Source: Dokdonella sp.
Lineage (GTDB): Bacteria > Pseudomonadota > Gammaproteobacteria > Xanthomonadales > Rhodanobacteraceae
Assembly: GCA_016712865.1 (NCBI GenBank)
Contig: JADJQH010000008.1
Span: 806,001 to 870,000, forward strand
DNA length: 64,000 nucleotides
Direction: 5' to 3'
In this document: piece by piece, positions 36,335 to 44,517 of the stretch
How the letters are laid out: the number at the start of each line of letters is the position of its first letter
Numbering within the stretch: the stretch's first letter is position 1
Translations under genes and position numbers: made by a program
The notes under the pieces: model-generated
Database searches by the model: none
The model's input: only the letters and a program-made list of their open reading frames with translations
Told to the model about the DNA's origin: nothing

Positions 36335-36979
36335 ATGCGCAAGCCCGCACGCCACAAGGTTCAACGCATTCCCAAGCGTGCGCATTACGATGCCGCAACC
36401 ATCCACGCCATTTTCGATGCCGCCTGCATTGCGCATGTGGCCTTTGCCGACAGCAGTGGGCAGCCGTTCGTCATTCCCATGTTGTATGCGCGCGAAGGCG
36501 AATGCCTGTACCTGCACGGTTCCATCGCCAGTCGACTGCTGAAAACCGGCGAAAGCGGGATTGCCCTGTGCGTGTGCGTGACGCTGGTGGATGGCCTGGT
36601 GCTGGCGCGATCGCACTTTCACCACTCGATGAACTATCGATCCGTGGTTGCCTTCGGCATTGCGGAGTTGGTGCAGGATCGTGACGAAAAAGCCGCCGTG
36701 CTGGCGCGTTACGTCGATTCCATCCTGCCAGGGCGTGCAGCGGAATCGCGTGCGGCCGACCGCAATGAACTGAACGCCACCGCCCTGCTGCGTTTCCGTA
36801 TCGAGCACGCCAGCGCCAAGATCCGTTCGGGTGGCCCCAAGGATGATCCGGCCGACCGCGAATTGCCGGTCTGGTCAGGCGTGGTACCGATCAGCCAGGC
36901 GTACGCAGCTCCGCAGGTGGCCGAGGATGCTACCCCCGGCATTCCGGTTCCGGATTCGGTTCTGCGCCTGCTCGACTGA
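36335..36979 (+). CDS. Pyridoxamine 5'-phosphate oxidase family protein (NimA/Pyridox_ox_2 type)
   Basis: The 214-residue protein has the split-barrel FMN/heme-binding fold: DAACIAHVAFADSSGQPFVIPMLYA, LYLHGSIASRLLK, and the SMNYRSVVAFG strand. This subgroup includes nitroimidazole-resistance-like NimA proteins and small heme or flavin oxidoreductases; the exact reaction is unknown. GGAGGGG eight bases before ATG 36335 is a strong ribosome site. Its place opposite a MocR regulator suggests PLP- or amine-responsive control. The frame is open upstream into the regulator but that part is not homologous. Confidence 0.88.
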   Translation: MRKPARHKVQRIPKRAHYDAATIHAIFDAACIAHVAFADSSGQPFVIPMLYAREGECLYLHGSIASRLLKTGESGIALCVCVTLVDGLVLARSHFHHSMNYRSVVAFGIAELVQDRDEKAAVLARYVDSILPGRAAESRAADRNELNATALLRFRIEHASAKIRSGGPKDDPADRELPVWSGVVPISQAYAAPQVAEDATPGIPVPDSVLRLLD

Positions 36980-37065
36980 GCGCAAGCCAACTCCCGCATC
37001 GCTCAATGTGCCGATTGTGCGTGTCAGCCGGTAGAATCATTGATTCACCTTTGTTCCCTGAGTCG

Positions 37066-37530
37066 ATGAACCCGGACCCTGAACGACCGGCCAGTGCTGG
37101 AGCGTCTGCCTTGCCCATGCGCAATTCGATGCTCACTCGGGCCATTGGCGTGATCACCGTGCTGATGGTGGCCCTGGCTGCTGGCGCGGCCTGGTGCGTT
37201 TTGCAGTTGTTCGTGCGATTGGACATGATCGGCCTCGCGCCGGTGGTAGCCGCCCTGGTTGCCTGGGTTGCGCGACGACACGGTTTTGCGCAGCGATGGA
37301 GTGGCGCTCTGCTTGCAGCTTTCGCTACCGCAATGGCCTGTACTTATGCGCAACTGCTGCTGGCTGCGGCCACGGTTGCCGCCTTTCTCGGCGAGTCGAT
37401 GCGCTCGACGCTGATGAAAATCGGCTTCGACATGGCCAAATCCGTTGCCTGGGCCAATCTCAGCCAGTTCCATGTGGGAATGATGGTGGCATCAGTCCTT
37501 CTGTCGGCCTGGCTGGTGAAGCGCCGGTAA
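37066..37530 (+). CDS. Small inner-membrane protein of unknown function
   Basis: I do not recognise this 154-residue protein. It has about four hydrophobic segments: residues near 25-47 (GVITVLMVALAAGAAWCVLQ), 52-68, 81-107, and 132-150 (VGMMVASVLLSAWLV). A basic RRHGFAQRW loop lies between segments 2 and 3, and it ends VKRR. ATG 37066 was chosen as the first Met after the AT-rich stretch; a longer frame exists from about 37006. It follows the PNPOx-like gene by 86 bp. Confidence 0.65.
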   Translation: MNPDPERPASAGASALPMRNSMLTRAIGVITVLMVALAAGAAWCVLQLFVRLDMIGLAPVVAALVAWVARRHGFAQRWSGALLAAFATAMACTYAQLLLAAATVAAFLGESMRSTLMKIGFDMAKSVAWANLSQFHVGMMVASVLLSAWLVKRR

Positions 37531-38094
37531 GGTCAGTGGAGCCTGGTTCAAGCCCGAGGCTTTCCCATTTGCTCCGACCACATTTGCGGTATCAAGCGCG
37601 GAGACAGCACGTTTCGAAATGGTGTTTGGGTCCGGGCTGGATTGCGTCGCACAGCTATGACGAAAGGCATCGTCTCTGAATGGGCTGCTGCGGAAAGATG
37701 CTCGCGTTCATGCGCCTGCAAGCGTGATTGGCGTTGCGCAACGTGTGGCAAGCACGCCTTCAGGCGCGAAAAGCCCTTCGTGATGCTTCACGCCCCCAGC
37801 CGCGGCACGGACTATCGGGCTGCCGCCTCGGCTTGGCTGCCGGCGAAGCGCATTCACGGTTTCCAACTTCACGCCGCGACGGCGCAAGAAGCTGTTGCGA
37901 AGTTGTGCCGTCCCGGTATGGGCAACGCGCGCGGGCTCGACCAACGGCAATGCCTGCAGGTGCCGGGCAGGGGTGTCCAATCCATTTGGAGTCAAAAGTG
38001 CACTCTGGTTCGGGTTTTAGGTTCGGGTTTTGCGAGACCTTGCCGCAAACCCGGTTCCCTAGATTCCTGACTGCTATGTAAGATCAACCAAGGC
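37531..38094. other. Intergenic stretch without a convincing gene
   Basis: Short open frames on both strands here have Cys/Arg/Pro-rich composition unlike real proteins and no start signals. I see no tRNA, no RAYT and no REP type A-C. A GGTTCGGGTTTTGCG / CGCAAACCCGG imperfect hairpin lies at about 38021-38053. The edge at 38095 begins the accessory island. Confidence 0.5.
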
Positions 38095-38112
38095 TAGTGC
38101 TGCTTCGCGGGC

Positions 38113-38226
38113 TTGAGCGAACTGGAGATGCAGACCCGCATTCTGGCATGGTCGCTGCGGCAGTTCATCCAGAGCCATCCCATCTATCCGACGCTCTTTG
38201 CCGATCCGGTGAAAGTGATGCCATGA
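38113..38226 (+). pseudogene. Short ORF overlapping the zeta-like gene (possible remnant)
   Basis: A short frame reads LSELEMQTRILAWSLRQFIQ, continues with SHPIYPTLFADPVKVMP, and stops at the TGA that overlaps the next gene's ATG. Composition is protein-like, and the ATGA overlap is typical of a coupled operon. An in-frame TAG at 38095 blocks a longer protein, so it is either a tiny gene (TTG 38113 or ATG 38128) or the C-terminal stub of a lost gene. Confidence 0.4.
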
Positions 38227-38741
38227 GCAAGAAAATTCTCATTATCGCCGGACCCAATGGTGCTGGAAAAACGACGTTTGCGCGCTCCTTCCTGACCGAA
38301 GACGCCCAGATTCCGCGTTTCATCAATGCGGACCTGATTGCGGCGGGATTGTCACCGTTCGCGCCCGCGGAAGCCGCGGTGAAGGCGGGCAGGCTGATGC
38401 TGGATGAGATTGATGAAGAGGTGGACCACGGCCAGAGTTTTGCTTTCGAAACGACGCTGGCAGGCATTGGCTATCGTCGGCGGATTCGATCGTGGCGCAA
38501 GTCTGGCTACCACTTGAGCCTGTTCTTTCTCAGCCTGCCGAATGTGGAAACGGCTATCGCCCGCGTGGCCACACGGGTACGCCAGGGAGGTCACGATATT
38601 CCCGAACATGTCATCCGGCGTCGCTTCGTTGCCGGCTTGCACAACTTCAATACGGTATACAAGGTCGAGGTTAACGATTGGGCGTTGTACGATAATGCCG
38701 GTGATGAGCCAGAACTTCTTGATTGGGGCCAGACGCCATGA
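38223..38741 (+). CDS. Zeta-toxin-like P-loop kinase
   Basis: The 172-residue protein has a Walker A GPNGAGKTTFA at residues 10-20, followed by INADLIAAGLSPFAPAEAA and FAFETTLAG, the pattern of zeta-toxin-like AAA_33 kinases. Zeta toxins phosphorylate a cell-wall precursor sugar; whether this shorter chromosomal relative does is unknown. It overlaps the previous short frame (ATGA) and the following small gene (ATGA), so the three form a tight operon. Likely a toxin-antitoxin or stress module. Confidence 0.82.
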   Translation: MSKKILIIAGPNGAGKTTFARSFLTEDAQIPRFINADLIAAGLSPFAPAEAAVKAGRLMLDEIDEEVDHGQSFAFETTLAGIGYRRRIRSWRKSGYHLSLFFLSLPNVETAIARVATRVRQGGHDIPEHVIRRRFVAGLHNFNTVYKVEVNDWALYDNAGDEPELLDWGQTP

Positions 38742-38941
38742 AGACAGTCGATATATCCAAGGCCAGCAATCCTGACTTGCGCGCGTCATTGGCCGCATTG
38801 CGTCGCGCCGCTGCTTTGGCGCGCAAGATGGCGATCCAAACCGAAACCGACCTTATCGTGGTGCGCGAGGGCCGCACGGTACGCATTTCACCTGAAACCC
38901 TGCGCAGAGAGGCCAAGGTCGAGCAGGATTCCTCGCGGTGA
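38738..38941 (+). CDS. Small partner protein of the zeta-like kinase (candidate antitoxin)
   Basis: The 67-residue protein MKTVDISKASNPDLRASLAA is helical and Arg/Ala-rich, ending with EAKVEQDSSR. Its ATG overlaps the zeta-like stop (ATGA). Small genes in this position next to zeta-like kinases are often called antitoxins. No DNA-binding motif is visible. The role is inferred from position only. Confidence 0.7.
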   Translation: MKTVDISKASNPDLRASLAALRRAAALARKMAIQTETDLIVVREGRTVRISPETLRREAKVEQDSSR

Positions 38942-39167
38942 CCAGAAGCAACTGGGCAAGACACTGTGGTCCAACGTCGCCCAGTTGCGTGGAGCGATGT
39001 ACGCGGACGATTTTCGCGATTGCATGTTGTCGTTCCTGTTCCCGCGCTTACTGTCGGACAACTACGAGCAAGCGGAGCGCAAAGAGCTTGGTGCGGACTG
39101 CCTGACGAGCGACCTCGTCGACGCAACGCGTAAGGACCCGGGAGATAGATCCCAGCGGGATGGATGA
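38940..39167 (+). pseudogene. hsdM: Remnant of type I restriction-modification gene hsdM (N-terminus only)
   Basis: Read in one frame, the DNA gives QKQLGKTLWSNVAQLRGAMY followed by ADDFRDCMLSFLFPRLLSDN and YEQAERKELGADC, the well-known first 55-60 residues of HsdM methyltransferase subunits. No start codon is left, and similarity stops at about 39101; the frame closes at 39167. The rest of hsdM, hsdS and hsdR are absent. It overlaps the stop of the small partner gene, so a deletion or insertion has fused the two loci. Confidence 0.8.
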
Positions 39168-39257
39168 CCCGCAACGGACAAATGTACGGTAATTAGACTT
39201 TCCTGGTTCGACCTTCACGTCGACTATCCAGCGGGAATTCGTGTCACCATTTGCAAC

Positions 39258-39670
39258 ATGCGAAAATACGCGCTTTGCACCATGGCGCTCCTTGTTTCGG
39301 CATGCGCGCCATTGCGCCCGGATGAGGGGCATGCTCTCGTGCTCAGGACGAGGCAGCACGGCGACGACTATCTATTGCCGGTACCAGGCCCCGATCCATT
39401 CCATTGCTCGATTCGGAACCACCCGACCCAGATAAAATTCACGTGAGACTGTCGGATGCCGAAGTCGCAGAGCTCTTGCGCAGAAAAATTTCTGCGAGGC
39501 CGATCAGAGAAGACGAGAGGCGGGTTACTGTGCTTGGCAATCACGTTGTGAAGAACGAAGAAATTTACTCTCTTGAGGTGTATGTTCATATCAAGGACAT
39601 GCGACATCATTGCGATACAACGTATGTCGTCGAAATTTCTGCAGAAGGGATCCTCAGCGGATCCAGGTAG
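39258..39670 (+). pseudogene. Small lipoprotein gene, probably frameshifted
   Basis: One frame gives MRKYALCTMALLVSACAPLR (a lipoprotein signal with lipobox LVSAC) and then stops at 39446. A second frame, open from 39404 to 39670, continues with LDSEPPDPDKIHVRLSDAEV and DERRVTVLGNHVVKNEE, a plausible soluble domain. The two overlap at about 39400-39410, so a single-base change probably split one protein of about 135 residues. The family is not recognised. Confidence 0.5.
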
Positions 39671-39924
39671 CCGGGTTGCCGACCTGCACGAGTTAGCACC
39701 ATCCAGCCAAAGCAGCCAAATTAGCCAGATTCGAACGGCACTGACTCAAGTGCATCGCGATGCGGATTGCGCTGCCGACACGCCAAAGGGGGCACTCTGG
39801 TTCGGATTCCGAGTTCTCCAAATGCCGTCGGGTTGACCCAAGAGCCGCCGGAGCCCAACATGACCCGGATTCTCGGGTTCCGGTATCGCCAAACCTCCCG
39901 TTGCAAATCTGCAAGGAAACCGAC

Positions 39925-40761
39925 ATGACCACAAGTACCCGTGCTCTTTCTGGATCACTCTGGCTGGCGCTACTGATTGCAGTTCCCGCAGGTGCCCAGA
40001 TTGATGCCAACTCTCTGAAGGCGTCCGCGCGACATGCGGCGAGCTATGAGTCCGGTCGCAGCACCGGCAGTCGTATGGGCTTCACCGGTCCGGAAGGTTC
40101 TGGCCGTCCGGGAATCTACTATTTCAAGAAGGCAGTCAAGGCGTTCGACAAGGATCAATACGCTTTTGCCATAGACATGTACGAGGTGTCCGCGTCATGG
40201 GCTTACAAGCCCGCCCAGTACAATCTTTCGGTGATGTACGCGCGTGGCCAAGGCGTTCCGGTTGATTTGCCAAGAGCAGCAGCGTGGATCGCTTTGGCAG
40301 CCGAGCGCGGAGATTCGCGCTACATCAGCGCGTGATGCGATCGTTGTCAGTTTGACAGCGAACAAGTCGAAACGGCCAACCGAATTCTCGAACAACTGAA
40401 ACCCAAGTATGCCGACGAAAGAGCACTGAAAAAGGCGAAGAAGCGCTGGCGGGATACAAAGCGTGATGTGACCGGGTCAAGGTTGGGATTCGTCGGCAGC
40501 GCGAAGATCGGCGCAGTAGGCAATTCCACCGTTTCGGCAGGCAATGACATGATCAACCCTGCGGACTTCCTCGGAAGCCGGATTAACGACGCCTCTATCG
40601 AGTTTCATCAGCTTCAGGACAGCGACGGCCCCTATGGGCCGAGTGATCGGGTATTGACGGGCGTTGTCACGGTGAATGACCTGATCATCCCTGATCTCAG
40701 CAAGTCAAAGTCTCCGGCTACAACTCCTGCCGATGGTTCCGGGAAGGACAAACTGGAGTGA
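39925..40761 (+). pseudogene. Secreted Sel1-repeat-type protein interrupted by in-frame TGA
   Basis: From ATG 39925, a signal peptide (MTTSTRALSGSLWLALLIAV) is followed by a Sel1-like repeat (AYKPAQYNLSVMYARGQGVP, AAAWIALAAERGD). A TGA at 40333-40335 ends the first 136 residues. The same frame then stays open to 40761 and reads as the expected C-terminal domain: EQVETANRILEQLKPKYADE, VTGSRLGFVGSAKIG, RVLTGVVTVNDL. The bases around the stop look as if two small deletions (near 40330 and 40370, net 3 bp) shifted the frame briefly, because the other frame reads ARDAIVVSLT there. It is either a recent pseudogene or an assembly error. Confidence 0.75.
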
Positions 40762-40776
40762 TGCGTCGCCCGAGTC

Positions 40777-41202
40777 TTGCTGGAACTGGGTGAGATCTTT
40801 GCCGTTGGCATCCACGCCTATGCCGTGATGAGTAACCATGTGCACGTCGTGTTGCGGATCGATCCGCCGACAGCGGCGGCCTGGATCGCGGCTGAAAACC
40901 TGGAATCATCGACACACACCAGTGCCAACCTCCGGATCGCAGGCCTTCGCGAACATCCCGAACGAGCGCAACAACTTCTTGCATCGATCAGCAGCGGCGT
41001 TGCGTCCAGCCGGCTTCCCGTCACCACCAAAGACTACTTCGACCTGATCGACTGGACCGCCCGGCTCACCCGGGCCGACAAGCGCGGTCGCATCGAGACG
41101 ACGGAGCCGCCCGTTCTGCGCAAACTCGGTCTGAGCGAACGCAGCAGATGCTCGGCACCGAAACGAACTACTGGAGAGCGATCGGCTCCGCCCAGGCCTT
41201 GA
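40777..41202 (+). pseudogene. Y1-type transposase, copy 1 (internal deletion)
   Basis: It is near-identical to copy 3 over two parts: LLELGEIFAVGIHAYAVMSN with the HVHVVLRIDPP HUH motif, then ENLESSTHTSANLRIAGLRE to the LRKLGLSER region. About 316 bp between them are missing relative to copy 3 (41859-42174), which removes the catalytic tyrosine region. The N-terminal 50 residues are also missing. It cannot be active. Confidence 0.85.
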
Positions 41203-41250
41203 TGGGCAGAAAGGCCGGACACCCAAGATCCCGGCAAAAACCTACCAGCT

Positions 41251-41276
41251 GCGTCAGAAATTTCCTACAGACATCG
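41251..41276 (+). repeat. Conserved left-end leader of the Y1 element (copy 2)
   Basis: GTCAGAAATTTCCTACAGAC matches the leaders at 41545 and 43226 and stands about 51 bp before the copy 2 start codon. Confidence 0.7.
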
Positions 41277-41302
41277 CGCAGCCCTGACGTCAGGCTGTCG
41301 GC

Positions 41303-41521
41303 ATGACTACCACCCGCAGCCTTCTTGTCGATCCGGACGTCCCCGGCTTCTATCACTGCATCTCGCGGTGCGTGCGGCGGGCCTGGTTATGTGGCGTTGA
41401 TCCCTACAACGGGATCTCCTATGAACATCGACGCACGTGGGTTGAACAGCGCTTGCTGGAGCTTTCCGGAATCTTTGCCGTGGGCGTGTATGCCTATGGG
41501 AATGCATCGGGACATCCATGA
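41303..41521 (+). pseudogene. Y1-type transposase, copy 2 (N-terminal fragment)
   Basis: MTTTRSLLVDPDVPGFYHCI and the following 50 residues match the N-termini of copies 3 and 4. Similarity ends at GVYAYG just before the HUH motif, where the sequence changes to unrelated DNA and soon runs into the leader of copy 3. Confidence 0.85.
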
Positions 41522-41544
41522 TTCCCGCAATTCCTTACGCCTAG

Positions 41545-42801
41545 TGTCGGAAAGTTCTTACAGACAAGGCCAAGCCCCGATGTCAGTCTGAGGGCATGAC
41601 TTCTGCCCGCAGCCTCCTTGTCGATCCACACACGCCCGGCTTCTACCACTGCATTTCGCGATGCGTGCGACGAGCCTGGTTGTGCGGTATCGATCCGTAC
41701 AACGGCAGGTCCTATGAAGATCGGCGGGAGTGGGTCGAGCAGCGCCTGCTCGAACTGGGCGAGATCTTTGCCGTTGGCATCCACGCCTATGCCGTGATGA
41801 GTAACCATGTGCACGTCGTGCTGCGGATCGATCCGCCGACAGCGGCGGCCTGGAGCGCGGAAGAGGTGGCGAGCCGATGGGTTCGGCTGTTTCCGGCCAT
41901 GAGGGACAGCGAAGTCGATGCGACGGCCTGTCGCCAGAAGGAAGATGCGCTGGTGTGCAATGCCGATCGTCTCGCCGCCTGTCGACAACGGCTGGGCAGC
42001 CTAGCCTGGTTCATGCGCAGCCTGAACGAGCCGATCGCGCGGCGGGCGAACCGCGAGGACGCCTGCACCGGGCGGTTCTGGGAAGGGCGCTACAAGTGCC
42101 AGGCACTGCTCGATGACGCCGCCGTGCTCACCTGCATGAGCTATGTCGATCTGAACCCGATCCGGGCCGGATTTGCTGAAAACCTGGAATCATCGACACA
42201 CACCAGTGCCAACCTCCGGATCGCAGGCCTTCGCGAACATCCCGAACGAGCGCAACAACTTCTTGCATCGATCAGCAACGGCGTTGCGTCCAGCCGGCTT
42301 CCCGTCACCACCGAAGACTACCTTGACCTGATCGACTGGACCGCCCGGCTCACCCGGGCCGACAAGCGCGGTCGCATCGAGACGACGGAGCCGCCCGTCC
42401 TGCGCAAACTCGGTCTGAGCGAACGTCAATGGCATCAGCAGATGCTCCGGCACCGAAACGAACTACTGGAGAGCGATCGGCTCTGCCCAGGCCTTGATCG
42501 AGAAAGCCGTGGCGATGGGGCAGGGCTGGCTCAAGGGCATCGGAAGCGCGCAGCGGTTGCTGCAACTTCTAACGGCCTGACAAGTTCCACGTATTTTCTC
42601 CACCAGGATCGGGTCGGCCGAGGCAAGCACATGGCCGGACATGGGCAGCCAGCCGCCCAGCTCTCATCACGATCGCTTGTACGACTCGCAATCGTGCCAT
42701 TTTGGGTCTGTCGATAGCTCGTGGTGCCGCCAGATGGCCTCGTCATCGAGGCATTCCGGCCGGAAAGTGCAGCAGGACCGAATTATGGGTGTCCCGGTTG
42801 T
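41545..42801 (+). mobile_element. Y1-transposase element, unit containing copy 3 (about 1.26 kb)
   Basis: The left end is TGTCGGAAAGTTCTTACAGA at 41545; the transposase starts 51 bp later. About 205 bp after the transposase stop lies TATGGGTGTCCCGGTTGT at 42784-42801, the proposed right end. The unit at 43226-44481 has the same spacing and total length. Boundaries are inferred from comparing the two copies. Confidence 0.6.
41596..42580 (+). pseudogene. Y1-type transposase, copy 3 (near full length, C-terminal frameshift)
   Basis: About 327 residues of the Y1 (HUH) transposase family distantly related to RAYT. MTSARSLLVDPHTPGFYHCI starts it, AVMSNHVHVVLRID holds the HUH motif, and TGRFWEGRYKCQALLDDAAV holds the likely catalytic tyrosine. 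Compared with copies 1 and 4, one extra C at about 42446 (in ATGCTCCGGCACC) shifts the last 45 residues out of frame; the shifted frame runs on to 42717. The core catalytic part is intact, so it might still be partly functional. Confidence 0.85.
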
Positions 42802-42993
42802 CCCATGCCGGTTGTCCCAGTGCGCCGAGCCAGATTGTGGGTGTCCCGGTTGTTGTCGCCGCGCTGTCTCGGCGGGTGCCGACCAGTTTATAGCAGCTGC
42901 CGATGCCCTCCGTTGTCGCCAAGTGCGCCGAGCCGATTTGTGGGTGTCCCAGTTGTTTCCCAGTTGTTTCTGATTTATGGGTGTCCCAGTTGT
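42784..42993 (+). repeat. Cluster of four GGGTGTCCC(G/A)GTTGT motifs
   Basis: The motif occurs at 42784-42801, 42835-42853, 42938-42956 and 42976-42993, all in the same orientation, and again at 44461-44481. The second and third share a longer context (GTGCGCCGAGCC before the motif). The first is the likely right end of the copy 3 element; the others look like leftover right ends. The remaining DNA to 43225 has no convincing gene. Confidence 0.75.
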
Positions 42994-43225
42994 TGCGGCG
43001 GCATCGGTGAGCCAGCGTCGATCGAGCGAACGAAGGGGAGCAGATTCGTTCCCACCGCACGTGACGCCCTTTTCCGACAGTCGATGTAGCCACCTGTCGA
43101 TATCGCCACCGGCACGCGCGTCGCACAATGCGGCCTTTGGAGGACAATTCGGCGGGACAGGGAAGCGGTTACGCAGTCGACGTAAAATCGTGACATCCAG
43201 AATTCCGACAATAGTCTACGTCCCG

Positions 43226-44481
43226 TGTCGGAAATTTCCTACAGACAACGCCCGGCCCAAGAGTCACGCTGGCGGCATGACTTCTGCCCGCAGCCTTCTT
43301 GTCGATCCAGACGCCCCCGGCTTCTATCACTGCATCTCGCGGTGCGTGCGCCGGGCGTGGTTGTGTGGTGTCGATCCTTACAATGGAACGTCTTACGAGC
43401 ACCGAAGGGCGTGGGTCGAACAGCGCTTGCTGGAACTGGCAGAGATCTTTGCCGTCGGCGTATACGCCTATGCGGTGATGAGCAACCATGTGCACGTTGT
43501 TTTGCGGATCAATCCGCTGACGGCGGCGGCATGGACCAATGATGACGTGGCGATCCGATGGGTCCGACTGTTTCCAGCCACGCCGGGATGGCGAAATCGA
43601 TGATGCCGGCTGTCGCTTGAAGGAGCAGACTCTTCTGGGCAATGCCGATCGTCTCGCGGTTTGTCGCCAGCGCTTGGGCAGCCTCGCCTGGTTCATGAAG
43701 GCGCTCAATGAGCCCATCGCGCGACGCGCCAATCGAGAAGATTCCTGCACCGGTCGATTTTGGGAAGGCCGTTATAAATGCCAAGCCCTGTTGGATGAAG
43801 CGGCCGTACTGACCTGCATGAGCTATGTCGACCTGAATCCGATTCGTGCAGGCATCGCCGAAAACCTAGAATCTTCTTCGCACACCAGCGCGCTGCGAAG
43901 GATTGCAACGCTTCAACAGAATCCGACCCGCGCCAAGCAGCTGCTGACGGCAATCAATATTGCTGAGTCAGCCGAATTCCTCCCGATCACCATCGAAGAC
44001 TACCTCGACCTCATCGACTGGACCGCCCGACTCACGCGCGGGGACAAGCTCGGTCGCATCGATGCGACCGAGCCGCCAGTATTGTGCAAGCTCGGACTGA
44101 GCGAGCGCCAATGGCATCAGCAGATGCTTGGCACCGAAGCAAACTACTGGCGAGCGATCGGCTCCGCCCAGGCCCTGATCGAGAAAGCGGCGGCCATGGG
44201 GCAGGGCTGGCTCAAGGGGATCGGAAGCGCTCAGCGGCTACTACGACCTCAGCCGGCCTGATTCAAAACATCAGCACATCACAATGGATCGGGTTCGCCG
44301 AGGGTGGCGCGTGGGCAGCTGCTGGAAATCGTCCGCTCATTCGTCGAATGCCGCGATCTGGCGCATGGATTCCGGTCTATCGGCTGGGTGCTGAGCCAAC
44401 TCTCACCTGTTGCAGATGCCCGATTTCGCGGTCTGGGCATCTCCGCACATTGTGCGTACATTGTGGGTGTCCCGGTTGTTG
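43226..44481 (+). mobile_element. Y1-transposase element, unit containing copy 4 (about 1.26 kb)
   Basis: The left end TGTCGGAAATTTCCTACAGA at 43226 is 51 bp before the transposase start; the right-end motif TTGTGGGTGTCCCGGTTGTT is at 44461-44480, 200 bp after the stop. The total length equals that of the copy 3 unit within a few bases. Confidence 0.6.
43277..44261 (+). pseudogene. Y1-type transposase, copy 4 (frameshifted)
   Basis: The N-terminal frame (43277-43603) reads MTSARSLLVDPDAPGFYHCI through the HUH motif MSNHVHVVLRINP to RWVRLFPATP. One extra base in about 43572-43600 moves the rest to another frame, which continues EIDDAGCRLKEQTLLGNADR and TGRFWEGRYKCQALLDEAAV to the normal C-terminus QGWLKGIGSAQRLLRPQPA at 44261. 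It is more diverged from copies 1 and 3 than these are from each other. Confidence 0.85.
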
Positions 44482-44509
44482 CTTGCTGGTGAAAAGCTCG
44501 GAATCGCAA
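44262..44509. other. Tail of the Y1 element and short spacer before the ISL3 insertion
   Basis: It contains the GGATCGGGTTCGCCGAG segment shared with the region after copy 3 and the right-end motif at 44461. No gene is seen. Confidence 0.5.
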
Positions 44510-44517
44510 GAATTTTA
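44510..44517. repeat. Left target-site duplication of the ISL3 element
   Basis: GAATTTTA is repeated at 45890-45897 on the other side of the element. Eight bases is the usual duplication length for the ISL3 family. Confidence 0.75.

Noticed and set aside
37642..38070. 142-residue frame in the 37.5-38.1 kb gap
   Set aside because: Composition rich in Cys, Arg and Pro, no ribosome site, no recognisable motif.
37531..38100. Hidden tRNA gene or attachment site beside the island
   Set aside because: Several GGTTCGG-like strings occur, but none forms a T-arm with a matching acceptor stem, and no integrase gene is present.
42721..43225. Open frames beginning MGVPVVP in the motif cluster
   Set aside because: They are translations of the GGGTGTCCCGGTTGT repeats, with no start signals.
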